The notes under the pieces are model-generated. The model did no database searches. It was not told the DNA's origin and worked only from the letters and a program-made list of their open reading frames with translations. A program made the translations under genes and the position numbers. Shown piece after piece: positions 8,396-15,971 of a stretch of 32,327 bases of DNA. The stretch comes from an uncultured Lachnospiraceae bacterium (GTDB lineage Bacteria > Bacillota > Clostridia > Lachnospirales > Lachnospiraceae), in the NCBI GenBank assembly GCA_910584845.1, contig CAJUDH010000028.1, positions 1 to 32,327 on the forward strand, read 5' to 3'. Numbering within the stretch: position 1 is the first letter of the stretch; each line of letters begins with the position of its first letter.

Positions 8396-9991
8396 TCACA
8401 CCTCCTTGAGAACACTGATAAATTCTTCAACAGCATCCTTTGTTTCCGTATTTGTAAAAGTTAATTCCTCAAGCATCTCCAGCAAAGCGCCATTTCCCTC
8501 TTTGATGGCTCTGTTTGTCTCCCTTATAGATGCAAAAAGCTGCCGGAGATCCACTTCTGGTTCTTCCTCACTGGTATCTACATATCTTGGAATATTCAGG
8601 TTATAGTCGTTTGCCTTGATATCCTCAAATGATGCAAGATAAGCCACCTTATCAACTGGTTTTCTGGCAGTATACAATTCCAGCACTCTGTCAATGTGTT
8701 CCTCGCGCATGACATTCTGCTTCTTTTCCTTTTCATACATCTTGGAAGCATCAATAAACAATACATCTCGGCCTTCTCTGTGCTTTTTCAATACTACAAT
8801 ACAGGTTGGAATAGAAGTATTATAAAACATATTTGACGGAAGCCCAATGACAGCATAGATCGACCCATTCATGAGGAGTGTCTCCCTGATCGCCCCTTCT
8901 GCCGCTCCTCTGAATAAAACGCCGTGGGGAAGGACAATCGCCATCGTACCTGTCTGCTTTAGATGGTAGAACCCATGTAATAAAAAGGCATAATCCGCTT
9001 TTGACTTAGGGGCCAGTTTACCCCCATAATCCATAAACCGCTCATCCTGTTTGAATCCCTCTGCGGCAGACCAATTCGCCGAATAAGGGGGATTCATCGT
9101 TACAACATCAAACTCTGTCTCTTCATCTGTCGGCCAATCAGCATCAAGGGTATCCCCATTACGCAAGTGCTGGTTTTCAGGCAGGACTCCATGCAGGAAC
9201 ATATTCATGCGTGCCAGATTATAGGTTGACGGCATAAGTTCCTGTCCATAGTATTTAATATAATCCGGCTCTTTAGAATAATTTCTACAGCTAAGCATCA
9301 ACGATCCGGATCCCATACATGGATCATATACCTGTAATCCCTTTTTCCCTTCCTGACCGGATATGGCAATCCTGCAAAGGATCTGCGCAGGGCCATGTGG
9401 CGTATAAAATTCTCCAGCCTTTTTACCTGTCTCAGACGCAAATTGACCAATCAGATACTCATATGCGTTACCAAGGACATCTCCTTCCGTATGGATAATG
9501 TCCACACCATCCAATACCTTGATGACTTCCGCAATTGTGGCACTCTGCTTCTGATCACCAGTGCCAAGCCGGTTCGAATAGAGGTCTACATCTGCAAATA
9601 GGCCGTTGAATAATTCGTCAGATTCCTCTATACGGTTAAAAGCAGCCTGCAGTTTTTCTCTGTTAAAAGAATTATTTTTAGCAGCATTTAACATACTTAT
9701 ATATGTCATGTCAGGATCAAGCGTATAATGCTTTGATTCTTTTATTTCACTCAGCAATTCTTCAGCATCATCTGATTTCATTGCATCCTCATACATACAC
9801 TGTGCTTCTTCAAGACTATCTGGATTTTTGTCTTTAATGAGGTCATAGACTTTTGCCAAATATGAATCTGATAAATATTTATAGAAAACCAATCCTAAAA
9901 GATACGTTTTGTACTCATTTGCATCCATTTTCCCTCTAAGTACATCTGCACCGCTCCACAATACCTGCAATAAATCTTTCCCTTCAGCCAT
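8396..9991 (-). CDS. hsdM: Type I restriction modification subunit (HsdM), N6-adenine methyltransferase
   Basis: The 531-residue SAM-dependent methyltransferase, two copies of which join HsdS to methylate adenines in the target. The N-terminal helical domain (residues 1-150, ANEYKTYLLGLVFYKYLSD) is typical of HsdM. The linker GEFYTPHGPAQIL precedes motif I VYDPCMGSGSL (223-231) for SAM binding and the catalytic motif IV NPPY (300-303). The tail after about 470 is the helical part that contacts HsdS. The ATG has GGAGG upstream, located inside the end of the preceding half-HsdS frame, so translation is probably coupled to it. Its stop lies two bases before the hsdS GTG. No lesion is seen. Confidence 0.95.
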   Translation of the reverse strand: MAEGKDLLQVLWSGADVLRGKMDANEYKTYLLGLVFYKYLSDSYLAKVYDLIKDKNPDSLEEAQCMYEDAMKSDDAEELLSEIKESKHYTLDPDMTYISMLNAAKNNSFNREKLQAAFNRIEESDELFNGLFADVDLYSNRLGTGDQKQSATIAEVIKVLDGVDIIHTEGDVLGNAYEYLIGQFASETGKKAGEFYTPHGPAQILCRIAISGQEGKKGLQVYDPCMGSGSLMLSCRNYSKEPDYIKYYGQELMPSTYNLARMNMFLHGVLPENQHLRNGDTLDADWPTDEETEFDVVTMNPPYSANWSAAEGFKQDERFMDYGGKLAPKSKADYAFLLHGFYHLKQTGTMAIVLPHGVLFRGAAEGAIRETLLMNGSIYAVIGLPSNMFYNTSIPTCIVVLKKHREGRDVLFIDASKMYEKEKKQNVMREEHIDRVLELYTARKPVDKVAYLASFEDIKANDYNLNIPRYVDTSEEEPEVDLRQLFASIRETNRAIKEGNGALLEMLEELTFTNTETKDAVEEFISVLKEV

Positions 9992-9993
9992 AA

Positions 9994-10518
9994 CTAATCT
10001 TCCTCCATCCTGCGTATCAATGCCATCGTAAATTTTCTTACATCCTCTGCCTGCTTTACCATTAAATCATTTTGTATAATAGACTGTCTGTAAAAATTTC
10101 CTATTGTCCTTTGTTTTTCCATATCCGGTAAAATAATTTTTAGTTCTCCAATAGTTTTTATATTCAGTTTCTTGACACTCAAGGTTGTCCCCTGATGGTA
10201 CATTTCTATCTGCTGCTCAAAACCTTTTCCTTCGTTAAACTGATAACAAAAATACCAAGGATAAATTTTTCTAGTATCAAAATCACATCTTAAAAAATTT
10301 GATGTAATACACTTTGCTTCTGTCTATTCCGATATCAGAGAACATTTGGATTTTATCAAATTAATAATACAACCTATACCCTCTTTCGTTGAATGAATGC
10401 AGTGCAGATCATTCTCAAAATCCTCCGGGGTATATAATTCATCGGCCTGCTCTCTTATTCGTGTAGGGTTTTTACCTAATGTAAATTGTTTAATCTCATT
10501 TAAAGGTATTGTTTCCAT
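9994..10518 (-). pseudogene. Single-domain HsdS-like protein interrupted by one in-frame amber codon
   Basis: The frame begins at ATG 10518 with AAGGAGG upstream and would give about 174 residues: METIPLNEIKQFTLGKNPTR, YTPEDFENDLH, then a TAG at 10324-10326, then in the same frame ITSNFLRCDFDTRKIYPWYF, HQGTTLSVKKLNIKTIGELK and LPDMEKQRTIGNFYRQS. The second part is a classic HsdS half (GTTLSVKKL loop, then the IGELKIILPD strand and a long helix). No shift of frame is needed, only the single stop. Half-size HsdS proteins in front of hsdM occur in other Firmicutes and could dimerise or pair with HsdM. Here the stop should truncate it at 64 residues, unless suppressed or re-initiated at the ATG at about 10203. 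Confidence 0.75.
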
Positions 10519-10532
10519 TAGGCCTCCTTTTT

Positions 10533-10606
10533 GTAATTTAGTTAAATTACAATATAGCAATATCCCTTTTCGCAGTATTTGTCAATATGTAATTTAATTA
10601 AATTAC
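10533..10606 (-). promoter_or_regulatory. Promoter of the restriction operon flanked by twin palindromic operators
   Basis: Two 18-bp palindromes, GTAATTTAATTAAATTAC at 10589-10606 (perfect) and GTAATTTAGTTAAATTAC at 10533-10550 (same arms, central two bases differ), lie 56 bp centre to centre. Between them on the minus strand is TTGACA (10580-10585), with a weak -10 (TATTGC) 17 bases on. The upstream operator nearly touches the -35 and the downstream one covers the start of the transcript just before AAGGAGG. This is the layout of a repressor- or control-protein-regulated promoter. The DNA-binding protein is not evident; no separate regulator gene sits in the operon. Confidence 0.7.
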
Positions 10607-10623
10607 ACATTTTTTTCTGTACT

Positions 10624-10877
10624 CATTATGCATTGGAGTGCCCATACATATTTTCTATAAGGCTGATAATATCTCCCCCGTCCTGCTGCCAATATCCACA
10701 CGATTAAAGGATTATCTCACATTTCAAACTAGCATGAGCGATAATCCTCTCTTCCTTTTTACTCCTATAGATTACAAACAATGCTTAATATCCACAGAAG
10801 TTTTGTCCACTATGATATTGTTTCTTGCCTTCGATATGTCGGAGGCGGGAAAGGTGGGGGGCCCAAGGGGCCGCTAA
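10624..10877 (+). other. Gene-free stretch with a hairpin; possible decayed sequence
   Basis: No convincing gene is present. A plus-strand frame (HIFYKADNISPVLLPISTRL, then NPLFLFTP) has no recognisable family and no ribosome binding site. A 9-bp inverted repeat AGGATTATC/GATAATCCT at 10708-10716 and 10740-10748 forms a hairpin followed by a T-rich stretch on the plus strand. The stretch ends in a G-rich run (GGTGGGGGGCCCAAGGGGCC) at about 10853-10872 unlike its surroundings. Confidence 0.3.
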
Positions 10878-10883
10878 TATACA

Positions 10884-11150
10884 TTGCCTTCAGAATATTA
10901 TGGAAAACTGCAATCAATCCATCATATAGAAAAATATACTGTTACGGATAATCTGCACCCGTTTGTCCCGGAAATACCGGGCACAGAATTTTTGAGGACG
11001 AATTTTGTGCATGAGCTGAGATCGGCAATCATACCGCCAAAGGATATCCGCACAGGGGACAAAATTGTGATGTCGAATCGTGTGTGGGCGCAGCTTGACA
11101 TGCTCCTTACATCAGATACGATTACAGAGGCAATGGACAGGGCAGCAGTA
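10884..11150 (+). pseudogene. Unidentified protein fragment (plus strand)
   Basis: An open frame reads SEYYGKLQSIHHIEKYTVTD, LHPFVPEIPGTEFLRTNF, HELRSAIIPPKDIRTGDKI, and MSNRVWAQLDMLLTSDTI, and ends in AAVPIVF where the minus-strand nuclease remnant begins. Composition and secondary-structure rhythm look like a genuine enzyme piece, but I cannot name the family. It has no ribosome binding site and both ends are abrupt, so I treat it as a fragment left by rearrangement. Confidence 0.35.
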
Positions 11151-11821
11151 CCTATTGTATTTTCTGATAATATCCAAATATGTAATGCCAGCAGTTTCCG
11201 ATTCTCCTTCTGATGTTGTGATTTTCACTGCGCCCAGGCCAAGCGATACAACATATACCCAATTCGTATCCTTATTCTGAGTAGTCATTATCCTCTTAAT
11301 ATACCTCTCCAATTCCCCAAGAATGTAGTTCTGTTTGCCAGCAGTCTTTATCCGCAGTCCCCCTGCGAGGTCACATATCACCATCCATGGAAGGTGCAGC
11401 ACTGTAATCCTCTGTATTGCTGGCAGCCGCTTTTTTGCATACATCTCCATGCACTCTGACGTGGACACAATTGCTTTCATTTTAGCAGGGCTTCTGACAA
11501 CCCCCTCCCTTTTCGAATACCGTTTTAACTGTGACTCGCCCGCAAGAATCCAACCCCGTTTTGCTTCGATGATGATATAGAACTTTTGGTTGTCGGTGAT
11601 CTCCAGGTCGGTGATGCCCTGCCCTTTTCAAATTCCTGGTACCGTATCACGGCATTGTCCGCATCCACATTTACATGAAACAGATACTCAATGACCTTCT
11701 CCAGCAGATTAGGAGACTTCACAAAAGCCCATGCTATGCTATTGGTTCTATCATTTTCCTTGTCGCATATAAGGTCAAAAATCGTCTCGACCTTTTCGTT
11801 GTATGCAAATAATTCTGCCAT
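11112..11821 (-). pseudogene. PD-(D/E)XK nuclease family protein, frameshifted and 3'-truncated
   Basis: Begins MAELFAYNEKVETIFDLICD at ATG 11821 with AAGGAGTG upstream, and continues NSIAWAFVKSPNLLEKVIEY. Near 11625 a one-base loss in a run of A and G shifts the frame, after which GITDLEITDNQKFYIIIEAK gives the nuclease core: Asp of TDLEI and Glu/Lys of IEAKRGW. QLKRYSKREG and later NWVYVVSLGLGAVKI follow. Homology stops near 11136 (KYNRYCCPV), where an unrelated plus-strand fragment begins. Full-length relatives are longer, so the C-terminus is missing. The family includes many restriction and repair nucleases; its position next to a restriction system and a Fic remnant suggests a defence setting. 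The frameshift could in principle be a sequencing error, but the truncation could not. Confidence 0.7.
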
Positions 11822-11852
11822 TAATCCCACTCCTTGGAAGCAAACTACCTGA

Positions 11853-12345
11853 CCAATAAAACATATCAAGATAAAGTATCTGCTTGATGATGCTTTCCGA
11901 TAAAGACACCGGTTTTTTTACCAAATCCCGCACAAAATCAAATGCCTCTTTATGCCCGGCTGCCTCCATATGGCCTTTTAACGGTTTCCTGCCAATCGTC
12001 AGGCCACGCAAAACCATATCCGTCTCACGCAGGGTCAGTGTATTTCCTTCAATTGCATTTGAATTATAGGTATACTCAATAATAAATCCCTCTGTCAGAC
12101 GTTCCACTTCCCCTTCGTCAGCGGGCATCTGGTATCCCATTCACATTTCTTCCTGCCTATAGCTGCCAGTAAACTTTCTGCTGCCTTAAACCGTCCATCC
12201 GCCGGTTTTCCTGTATCTACCGGAATCATCCAGAGGCGTCCTTCACGAATGACGCCTGAAACCTTCCCTTCCGCGCACAATATGCGCGCACATGTCTATC
12301 TGAAATCTCCCATTTCTCTGCGGCTTGTTTTACTGTCATATACAT
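11853..12345 (-). pseudogene. Fic family protein, remnant with HTH and inhibitory helix only
   Basis: ATG 12345 (GAGGTG upstream) opens MYMTVKQAAEKWEISDRHVR, an excisionase-like HTH; a two-base insertion near 12285 moves the frame to AEGKVSGVIREGRLWMIP and KPADGRFKAAESLL. A second shift near 12120 in a G-run leads to VERLTEGFIIEYTYNSNAIE, whose SNAIEGN matches the (S/T)xxxE(G/N) inhibitory motif of Fic proteins. TLTLRETDMVLRGLTIGRKP, then HKEAFDFV follow as in clostridial Fic proteins of about 300 residues. Sequence leaves the family near 11853, so the catalytic HPFxxGNGR loop is gone and no AMP-transferase activity can remain. It ends 32 bases before the nuclease gene start. Confidence 0.75.
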
Positions 12346-12434
12346 AAAGAGTACACCTCGCTTTTCAAAACAGTATACTTCATTTTCGGAATAGTATCAA
12401 TCTTATAGGAATAATATTCTCCAAATTTCGGAAC

Positions 12435-12472
12435 AAAAAAGACTCGAAAGTATAGTTCTGCTTTCGAATCTT
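12435..12472 (-). terminator. Intrinsic terminator
   Basis: Arms AAGACTCGAAAG (12439-12450) and CTTTCGAATCTT (12461-12472) pair over 12 positions with one G-U; on the minus strand the stem is followed by a run of six or more T. It would end transcription coming from the carboxymuconolactone decarboxylase operon. A second, weaker stem (GCACCTAA/TTGGGTGC) lies just upstream at about 12518-12541. The rest of 12346-12508 shows nothing else. Confidence 0.7.
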
Positions 12473-12508
12473 GATTTCTATATATAAAGATGATTTAAAT
12501 TCCTATCG

Positions 12509-12658
12509 TTAAAATGTGCACCTAAACTCATGCTTGGGTGCATTGTATTCGTGAGCTTCATCTCCCCAGAATTGATAGCCCATCAAGAACAGCAGCGCCA
12601 CTGACATAGCAGCATCAACGGCCCCTTTCCGTTTTCTGTTCCTATTTCCGCCCACCAC
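12509..12658 (-). pseudogene. DUF4405-type membrane protein, truncated after the first helix
   Basis: A short minus-strand frame, from GTG at 12658 or 12655 to TAA at 12509-12511, encodes RKRKGAVDAAMSVALLFLMG followed by YQFWGDEAHEY. That matches the first transmembrane helix and the GExxHE-type end of DUF4405 proteins (haem-binding four-helix membrane proteins) that commonly follow flavodoxin and carboxymuconolactone decarboxylase genes. After HEY the sequence becomes unrelated and stops. It starts six bases after its upstream neighbour. Most likely the 3' part of the operon has been lost. Confidence 0.5.
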
Positions 12659-12663
12659 CTCTC

Positions 12664-13416
12664 TTATTTCAAAGAACCATAGGACGTATCATCCACTGCT
12701 TCCAGCCATTCGTTAGAAACCTCTGTACCGGAAACTTCAACCGCCAGATGCGAAAACCAGCTATCCGGTGCAGCGCCATGCCAGTGTTTCACTCCAGCCG
12801 GGATATTGATTACATCTCCAGGGTTTAATTCCTGTGCTTCTTTGCCCCATTCCTGATAATAACCACGCCCGCCTACACAAATTAGAATCTGCCCGCCGCC
12901 AGAAGTAGCATGATGGATATGCCAGTTGTTCCGGCATCCCGGTTCAAACGTAACATTAAAAATCCCCACCTGTTCCGTGGAAAGCGGCGCAAGATAACTC
13001 TGTCCGATGAAATACTGCGCAAAACCGCTGTTCGGTTCTCCAATCGGAAACAGCATATTCCTCTCATGGGTTTCCCTTTCATCTTCCGTCGGTGATCCTT
13101 TCGTCCAGACATCCTTCGCCATCTTAAAAGCCGCCCATGCCTTCGGCCATCCTGCGTAAAATGCTGCATGAGTTAAAATCTCCGCGATTTCCTCTTTTGT
13201 AATCCCGTTGTTCTTTGCACTCATCAGATGATACTGGAAGGACGAATCCACTAGCCCCTGCGCCATTAAAGATACCACCGTCACAAGGGAACGGTCCCTT
13301 AGGGAGAGCTTTTCCTCCCTGTTCCACACCTCTCCAAATAATACGTCATCGTTTAACTGTGCGAATTTTGGGGCAAAATCCCCAAGCTGATCTCTGCCTG
13401 CTGTCTGCTTTACCAT
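12664..13416 (-). CDS. Carboxymuconolactone decarboxylase family protein with C-terminal cupin domain
   Basis: A two-domain cytoplasmic protein of 250 residues. Residues about 20-110 form an AhpD-like CMD domain (RDRSLVTVVSLMAQGL, then HLMSAKNNGITKEEIAEIL, and HAAFYAGWPKAWAAF). It lacks the CxxC of peroxidase-type AhpD, so a thiol peroxidase role is unlikely. Residues about 135-235 are a cupin with the metal-binding motif WHIHHATSGGGQ and the second motif PAGVKHWHGA. Fusions of this layout are common beside flavodoxin and aldo/keto reductase genes in Firmicutes; the reaction is not established. The open frame reaches 13512, but GGAGG eight bases before the ATG at 13416 sets the start. It follows the broken flavodoxin gene in the same operon. 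Confidence 0.85.
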   Translation of the reverse strand: MVKQTAGRDQLGDFAPKFAQLNDDVLFGEVWNREEKLSLRDRSLVTVVSLMAQGLVDSSFQYHLMSAKNNGITKEEIAEILTHAAFYAGWPKAWAAFKMAKDVWTKGSPTEDERETHERNMLFPIGEPNSGFAQYFIGQSYLAPLSTEQVGIFNVTFEPGCRNNWHIHHATSGGGQILICVGGRGYYQEWGKEAQELNPGDVINIPAGVKHWHGAAPDSWFSHLAVEVSGTEVSNEWLEAVDDTSYGSLK

Positions 13417-13495
13417 AATTTTATCCTCCATTTTCTGCTCATTTCTTACCTGTGTTATATTTTCTGGTTTCTGGTAGACCATACATGGTAACCTC

Positions 13496-13830
13496 CTACT
13501 CTGCAAACCCAAGTCCGCTCAACCAGTCCGCCACTGCGTCTTTGGGATTTGCCGCCTGAGAGCTTCCTAAAGAAAGCCCGTCCAAAACCTCCGCATCCGG
13601 TTCCATGCTTTCGGTTGTATGGATCGTATTGGAAAATCCGCTGCCGCCGCTGATAACAGACGGAATCATTTTCTTACCGGACAAATCGTAATCGTCCAGA
13701 AAGCTGTAAAGGGTCATCGGCATATCTCCCCACCCGTTGGGAAAGCCAAGATACATCCTGGATTCCCACAGGCCGCCAGTGCAAACGTCAACATACACGC
13801 CGTCATAACCGCGGATAATTTTTTCTTCAT
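13496..13830 (-). pseudogene. Flavodoxin-like lipoprotein with internal deletion
   Basis: From ATG 13830 (AAAGGAGG upstream) the sequence reads MKKKLSAVMTACMLTFALAA followed by CGN: a lipoprotein signal peptide with lipobox LAAC. Some seven codons later the flavodoxin C-terminal half continues in a different frame: MYLGFPNGWGDMPMTLYSFL, DYDLSGKKMIPSVISGGSGF, and AADWLSGLG-like end (DAVADWLSGLGFAE). The phosphate-binding N-terminal loop and about 80 residues are missing. The intact ancestor would be a membrane-anchored flavodoxin; here the deletion removes FMN binding and breaks the frame. It sits between the MerR regulator, whose stop overlaps its ATG, and the CMD/cupin gene. Confidence 0.75.
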
Positions 13831-14192
13831 GCTCTACTTCCTCCTTTGTTTGATTCCCGGATCCTGTGACGAAGATAATCCATCCGGTCCAACTGCATTT
13901 CTCTGAAATGAATTTCATCAAGAGTAGCGCTGCGCCTTTTATTCAACATATCAAGCCTTTGCGCCGCGGTACTTTCCCCTTCCAGTAACAGGCGCATATA
14001 GCTTTCTACTTCGTCATTCAGAAAGCCGATGCCATGCAGCGTCATAATCATACTCAGCCGTTCTATATCTTGATCGTCATACTGCCATGCACCCATAGCC
14101 TTTTTTACGGCGCCGCATAATCCCCAGCTCTCATACTCGCGTAGAATATCAAGGGGGACATTGTAACGCGTGCTTGCTTCATCCATCGTCAT
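13827..14192 (-). CDS. MerR family transcriptional regulator
   Basis: A 121-residue DNA-binding protein. The N-terminal winged HTH is seen in TMDEASTRYNVPLDILREYE followed by the MerR signature-like WQYDDQDIERLSMIMTL. The remainder is a helical dimerisation coil (ESYMRLLLEGESTAAQRLDML and MQLDRMDYLRHRI). There is no cysteine-rich effector-binding loop, so it is not a typical metal sensor. The open frame extends to 14294, but AAAGGAGC lies eight bases before the ATG at 14192. Its stop overlaps the start of the flavodoxin-like gene (ATGA), so it probably controls its own operon. Confidence 0.8.
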   Translation of the reverse strand: MTMDEASTRYNVPLDILREYESWGLCGAVKKAMGAWQYDDQDIERLSMIMTLHGIGFLNDEVESYMRLLLEGESTAAQRLDMLNKRRSATLDEIHFREMQLDRMDYLRHRIRESNKGGSRA

Positions 14193-14296
14193 TTGTAAGC
14201 TCCTTTCCACAGATAATGAATACGAATCCTGCTTTGCAGAACCCTCCGCCTGCAGCGGGCCGCTCTGGCGGCATTTTACCTTTCCGCCGCACACAT

Positions 14297-14392
14297 ATTA
14301 CACTTAGCGAAGCATAGAACATCTAGCGAGGTTCTTTCGGGCTTAGTGTGAAAGCTCACCCTTGTGGTGTATTCTTGCGAGCTTAGTGTAAT
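14297..14392 (-). repeat. Structured repeat element in the leader of the MerR operon
   Basis: Three related copies of a short sequence lie here. ATTACACTTAGC at 14297-14308 is inverted relative to GCTTAGTGTG at 14341-14350 and GCTTAGTGTAAT at 14381-14392, and the last two are exactly 40 bp apart. The outer copies pair into a stem enclosing the rest, and the inner part also has short pairings. On the minus strand it lies about 105 bases before the MerR ATG. It encodes nothing. It could be an intergenic palindromic repeat or a structured leader RNA. Confidence 0.5.
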
Positions 14393-14469
14393 AGCGTACA
14401 CAGCAGCGCGATCCTGCCGGGGGGCTTTTTATATCATAGGCTAGTTCGGGCGACTTTCCTATAATATAA

Positions 14470-14504
14470 AAAATGCAGGTGTCCTCTTTGAACACCTACA
14501 TTTT
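14470..14504 (-). terminator. Intrinsic terminator after the LysR gene
   Basis: Arms AAAATGCAGGTGT (14470-14482) and ACACCTACATTTT (14492-14504) pair over 13 positions with one G-U and a nine-base loop. The minus-strand product ends in a T-tract, 50 bases past the LysR stop; the plus-strand reading also carries several T. Confidence 0.85.
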
Positions 14505-14555
14505 AATTCAATTTCCAAGAAATGTCTAATACCTACATTGAATCTCTTATAATGC

Positions 14556-15425
14556 TTAAAAAGCATTTTTAAGAACACTCATAAATTGGGAAGTAGCCAC
14601 TCCAAGCGTCTGATTCTTTTTCCAGACTAATACCGAACCCGTTTCTAATATTGGATTAAGTGGAATAAAGCATAAGTCCTCATAAAAAGCTACACCAAGA
14701 TCAAAACATAGTGCAATGCCAACCCCACGTTCCACCATAGCCGCAGCATTTAAAATCAAATTATAGGTAGCCGCAATTTGAAGCCCCTCATAATAGTCCC
14801 CAAACCAGCTGGCCAATTCATTTTTTACCAACTCCCGTTTTACCATAATGAGAGGCTCACCTGTTAAGTCCTCAGGATGGATCGATTCCTTCGCTGCCAA
14901 TTCAGAATCTTTCCTTACCAAGATACCCCATTTTTCTTTCTGTGGCATACGGATAAATTCATACTTCCCGACATCCACCGGTTCCATAAGAAGCCCTATA
15001 TCTAAAATCCCTTTCTCAATCCGTTCTTTAATATCATCTGCGATTGCGCTGTGAATACTAAACTGCACAAGGGGATATTTGCGCTGGAATTTTCTGATCT
15101 GTTCCGAAAGAAAGAGCATACCTTTCGTTTCTCCACATCCGATTGCAATTTCACCTGACAGCACATCTTCCTTATGGGAAAGCTCCTGAATTGTCTTATG
15201 GGACAAGGAAACGATTTCCTGCGCCCGGCGCTTTAAAAGCATACCGTCCTCGGTTAAAATAATACTATGTTTGCTTCTATGAAACAATTTTACCCCTAAT
15301 TCTTCTTCAAGCTGCATGAGCTGCCGGGAAAGTGTCGGCTGTGTAAGATGTAATAGCGCTGCGGCCTTTGTAATATTTTCTTCTCTGGCAACCATCAGAA
15401 AGTATTTCAAAACTCTTAATTCCAT
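14556..15425 (-). CDS. LysR family transcriptional regulator
   Basis: A 289-residue LysR-type regulator. The N-terminal HTH is MELRVLKYFLMVAREENITK followed by LHLTQPTLSRQLMQLEEELG and the wing LFHRSKHSIILTEDG. The effector-binding domain begins near residue 90 (EIAIGCGET) with a periplasmic-binding-protein-like fold and ends with VGIALCFDLG. AAGGAGG seven bases before ATG 15425 fixes the start, since the open frame upstream to 15485 covers the promoter. It is the first gene upstream of the MerR/flavodoxin/CMD cluster on the same strand but is separated from it by a terminator, so it may act on that cluster in trans. The ligand is unknown. Confidence 0.9.
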   Translation of the reverse strand: MELRVLKYFLMVAREENITKAAALLHLTQPTLSRQLMQLEEELGVKLFHRSKHSIILTEDGMLLKRRAQEIVSLSHKTIQELSHKEDVLSGEIAIGCGETKGMLFLSEQIRKFQRKYPLVQFSIHSAIADDIKERIEKGILDIGLLMEPVDVGKYEFIRMPQKEKWGILVRKDSELAAKESIHPEDLTGEPLIMVKRELVKNELASWFGDYYEGLQIAATYNLILNAAAMVERGVGIALCFDLGVAFYEDLCFIPLNPILETGSVLVWKKNQTLGVATSQFMSVLKNAF

Positions 15426-15453
15426 AATTTTTGCCTCCTTAATTCCCCAAAAT

Positions 15454-15482
15454 AGTATAGCGGATTTTATCCTTATTTTCAA
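15454..15482 (-). promoter_or_regulatory. Promoter of the LysR gene
   Basis: TTGAAA (15477-15482, minus strand) followed by 17 bases and TATACT (15454-15459). The transcript would start about 20-25 bases before the LysR ATG. Confidence 0.65.
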
Positions 15483-15559
15483 CATATTATAACGTAAGAA
15501 ATGCCTTTCAGTAATTCTATAAAATAAGTAATTTGGAGCTTGCTTTCACACCCAAAATG

Positions 15560-15895
15560 TGTAAGCTGTCAATCACAAGGCAAGCAGCCAGTGCAAAGCA
15601 TATCAAAACAAAAGGTGGAAAACATTATGCTTGCTTTGCATATGGCAGGTGGGCTTTTTGCTTTGTTATAGAAACGATTGGCTTAATGACATTGAATGAT
15701 ATCCCTTTACTTTTCCGGGCATTACACCGTAGGAATTTGGAAAAATGTATGGACGTTGCCGAAATACACCATAACATCACATACACCGTTCTTTGCAGAT
15801 GCTACAGGAAGAATTGGGGATGTTTTATTTGGACAACCTGGGCTTGTGCCTTATAGACCATTGCCAGGGCGGCCAGCGGGGAGCCGGAAGTATAA
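15560..15895 (+). other. Possible protein remnant, unrecognised
   Basis: The 545 bases between LysR and the C_GCAxxG_C_C gene contain no intact gene. One plus-strand stretch reads like protein: SLYFSGHYTVGIWKNVWTLP, YTITSHTPFFADATGRIGDV, then FGQPGLVPYRPLPG, with an upstream piece MLALHMAGGLFALL before stops. I cannot name it and see no ribosome binding site. A TATAAT at about 15926 may serve as the -10 for the next gene. Confidence 0.25.
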
Positions 15896-15971
15896 AAATC
15901 AATTTCATTTTTCGGAAAAAGGATGTATAATAAAAGCACACAATAAATTAGAATTTTAAAAAGGGGTACAG

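Noticed and set aside
3542..10606. Transposon or integrase carrying the restriction island
   Set aside because: No transposase or integrase gene and no terminal inverted repeat or target duplication could be found at either boundary.
10624..10877. Tyrosine recombinase remnant (LLPISTRLKDYLTF)
   Set aside because: The resemblance to an integrase strand is too short, and none of the catalytic R-H-R-Y residues can be placed.
14401..14440. GCCGGGGGGCTTTTT as a terminator
   Set aside because: The stem is only three base pairs; the real terminator is at 14470-14504.
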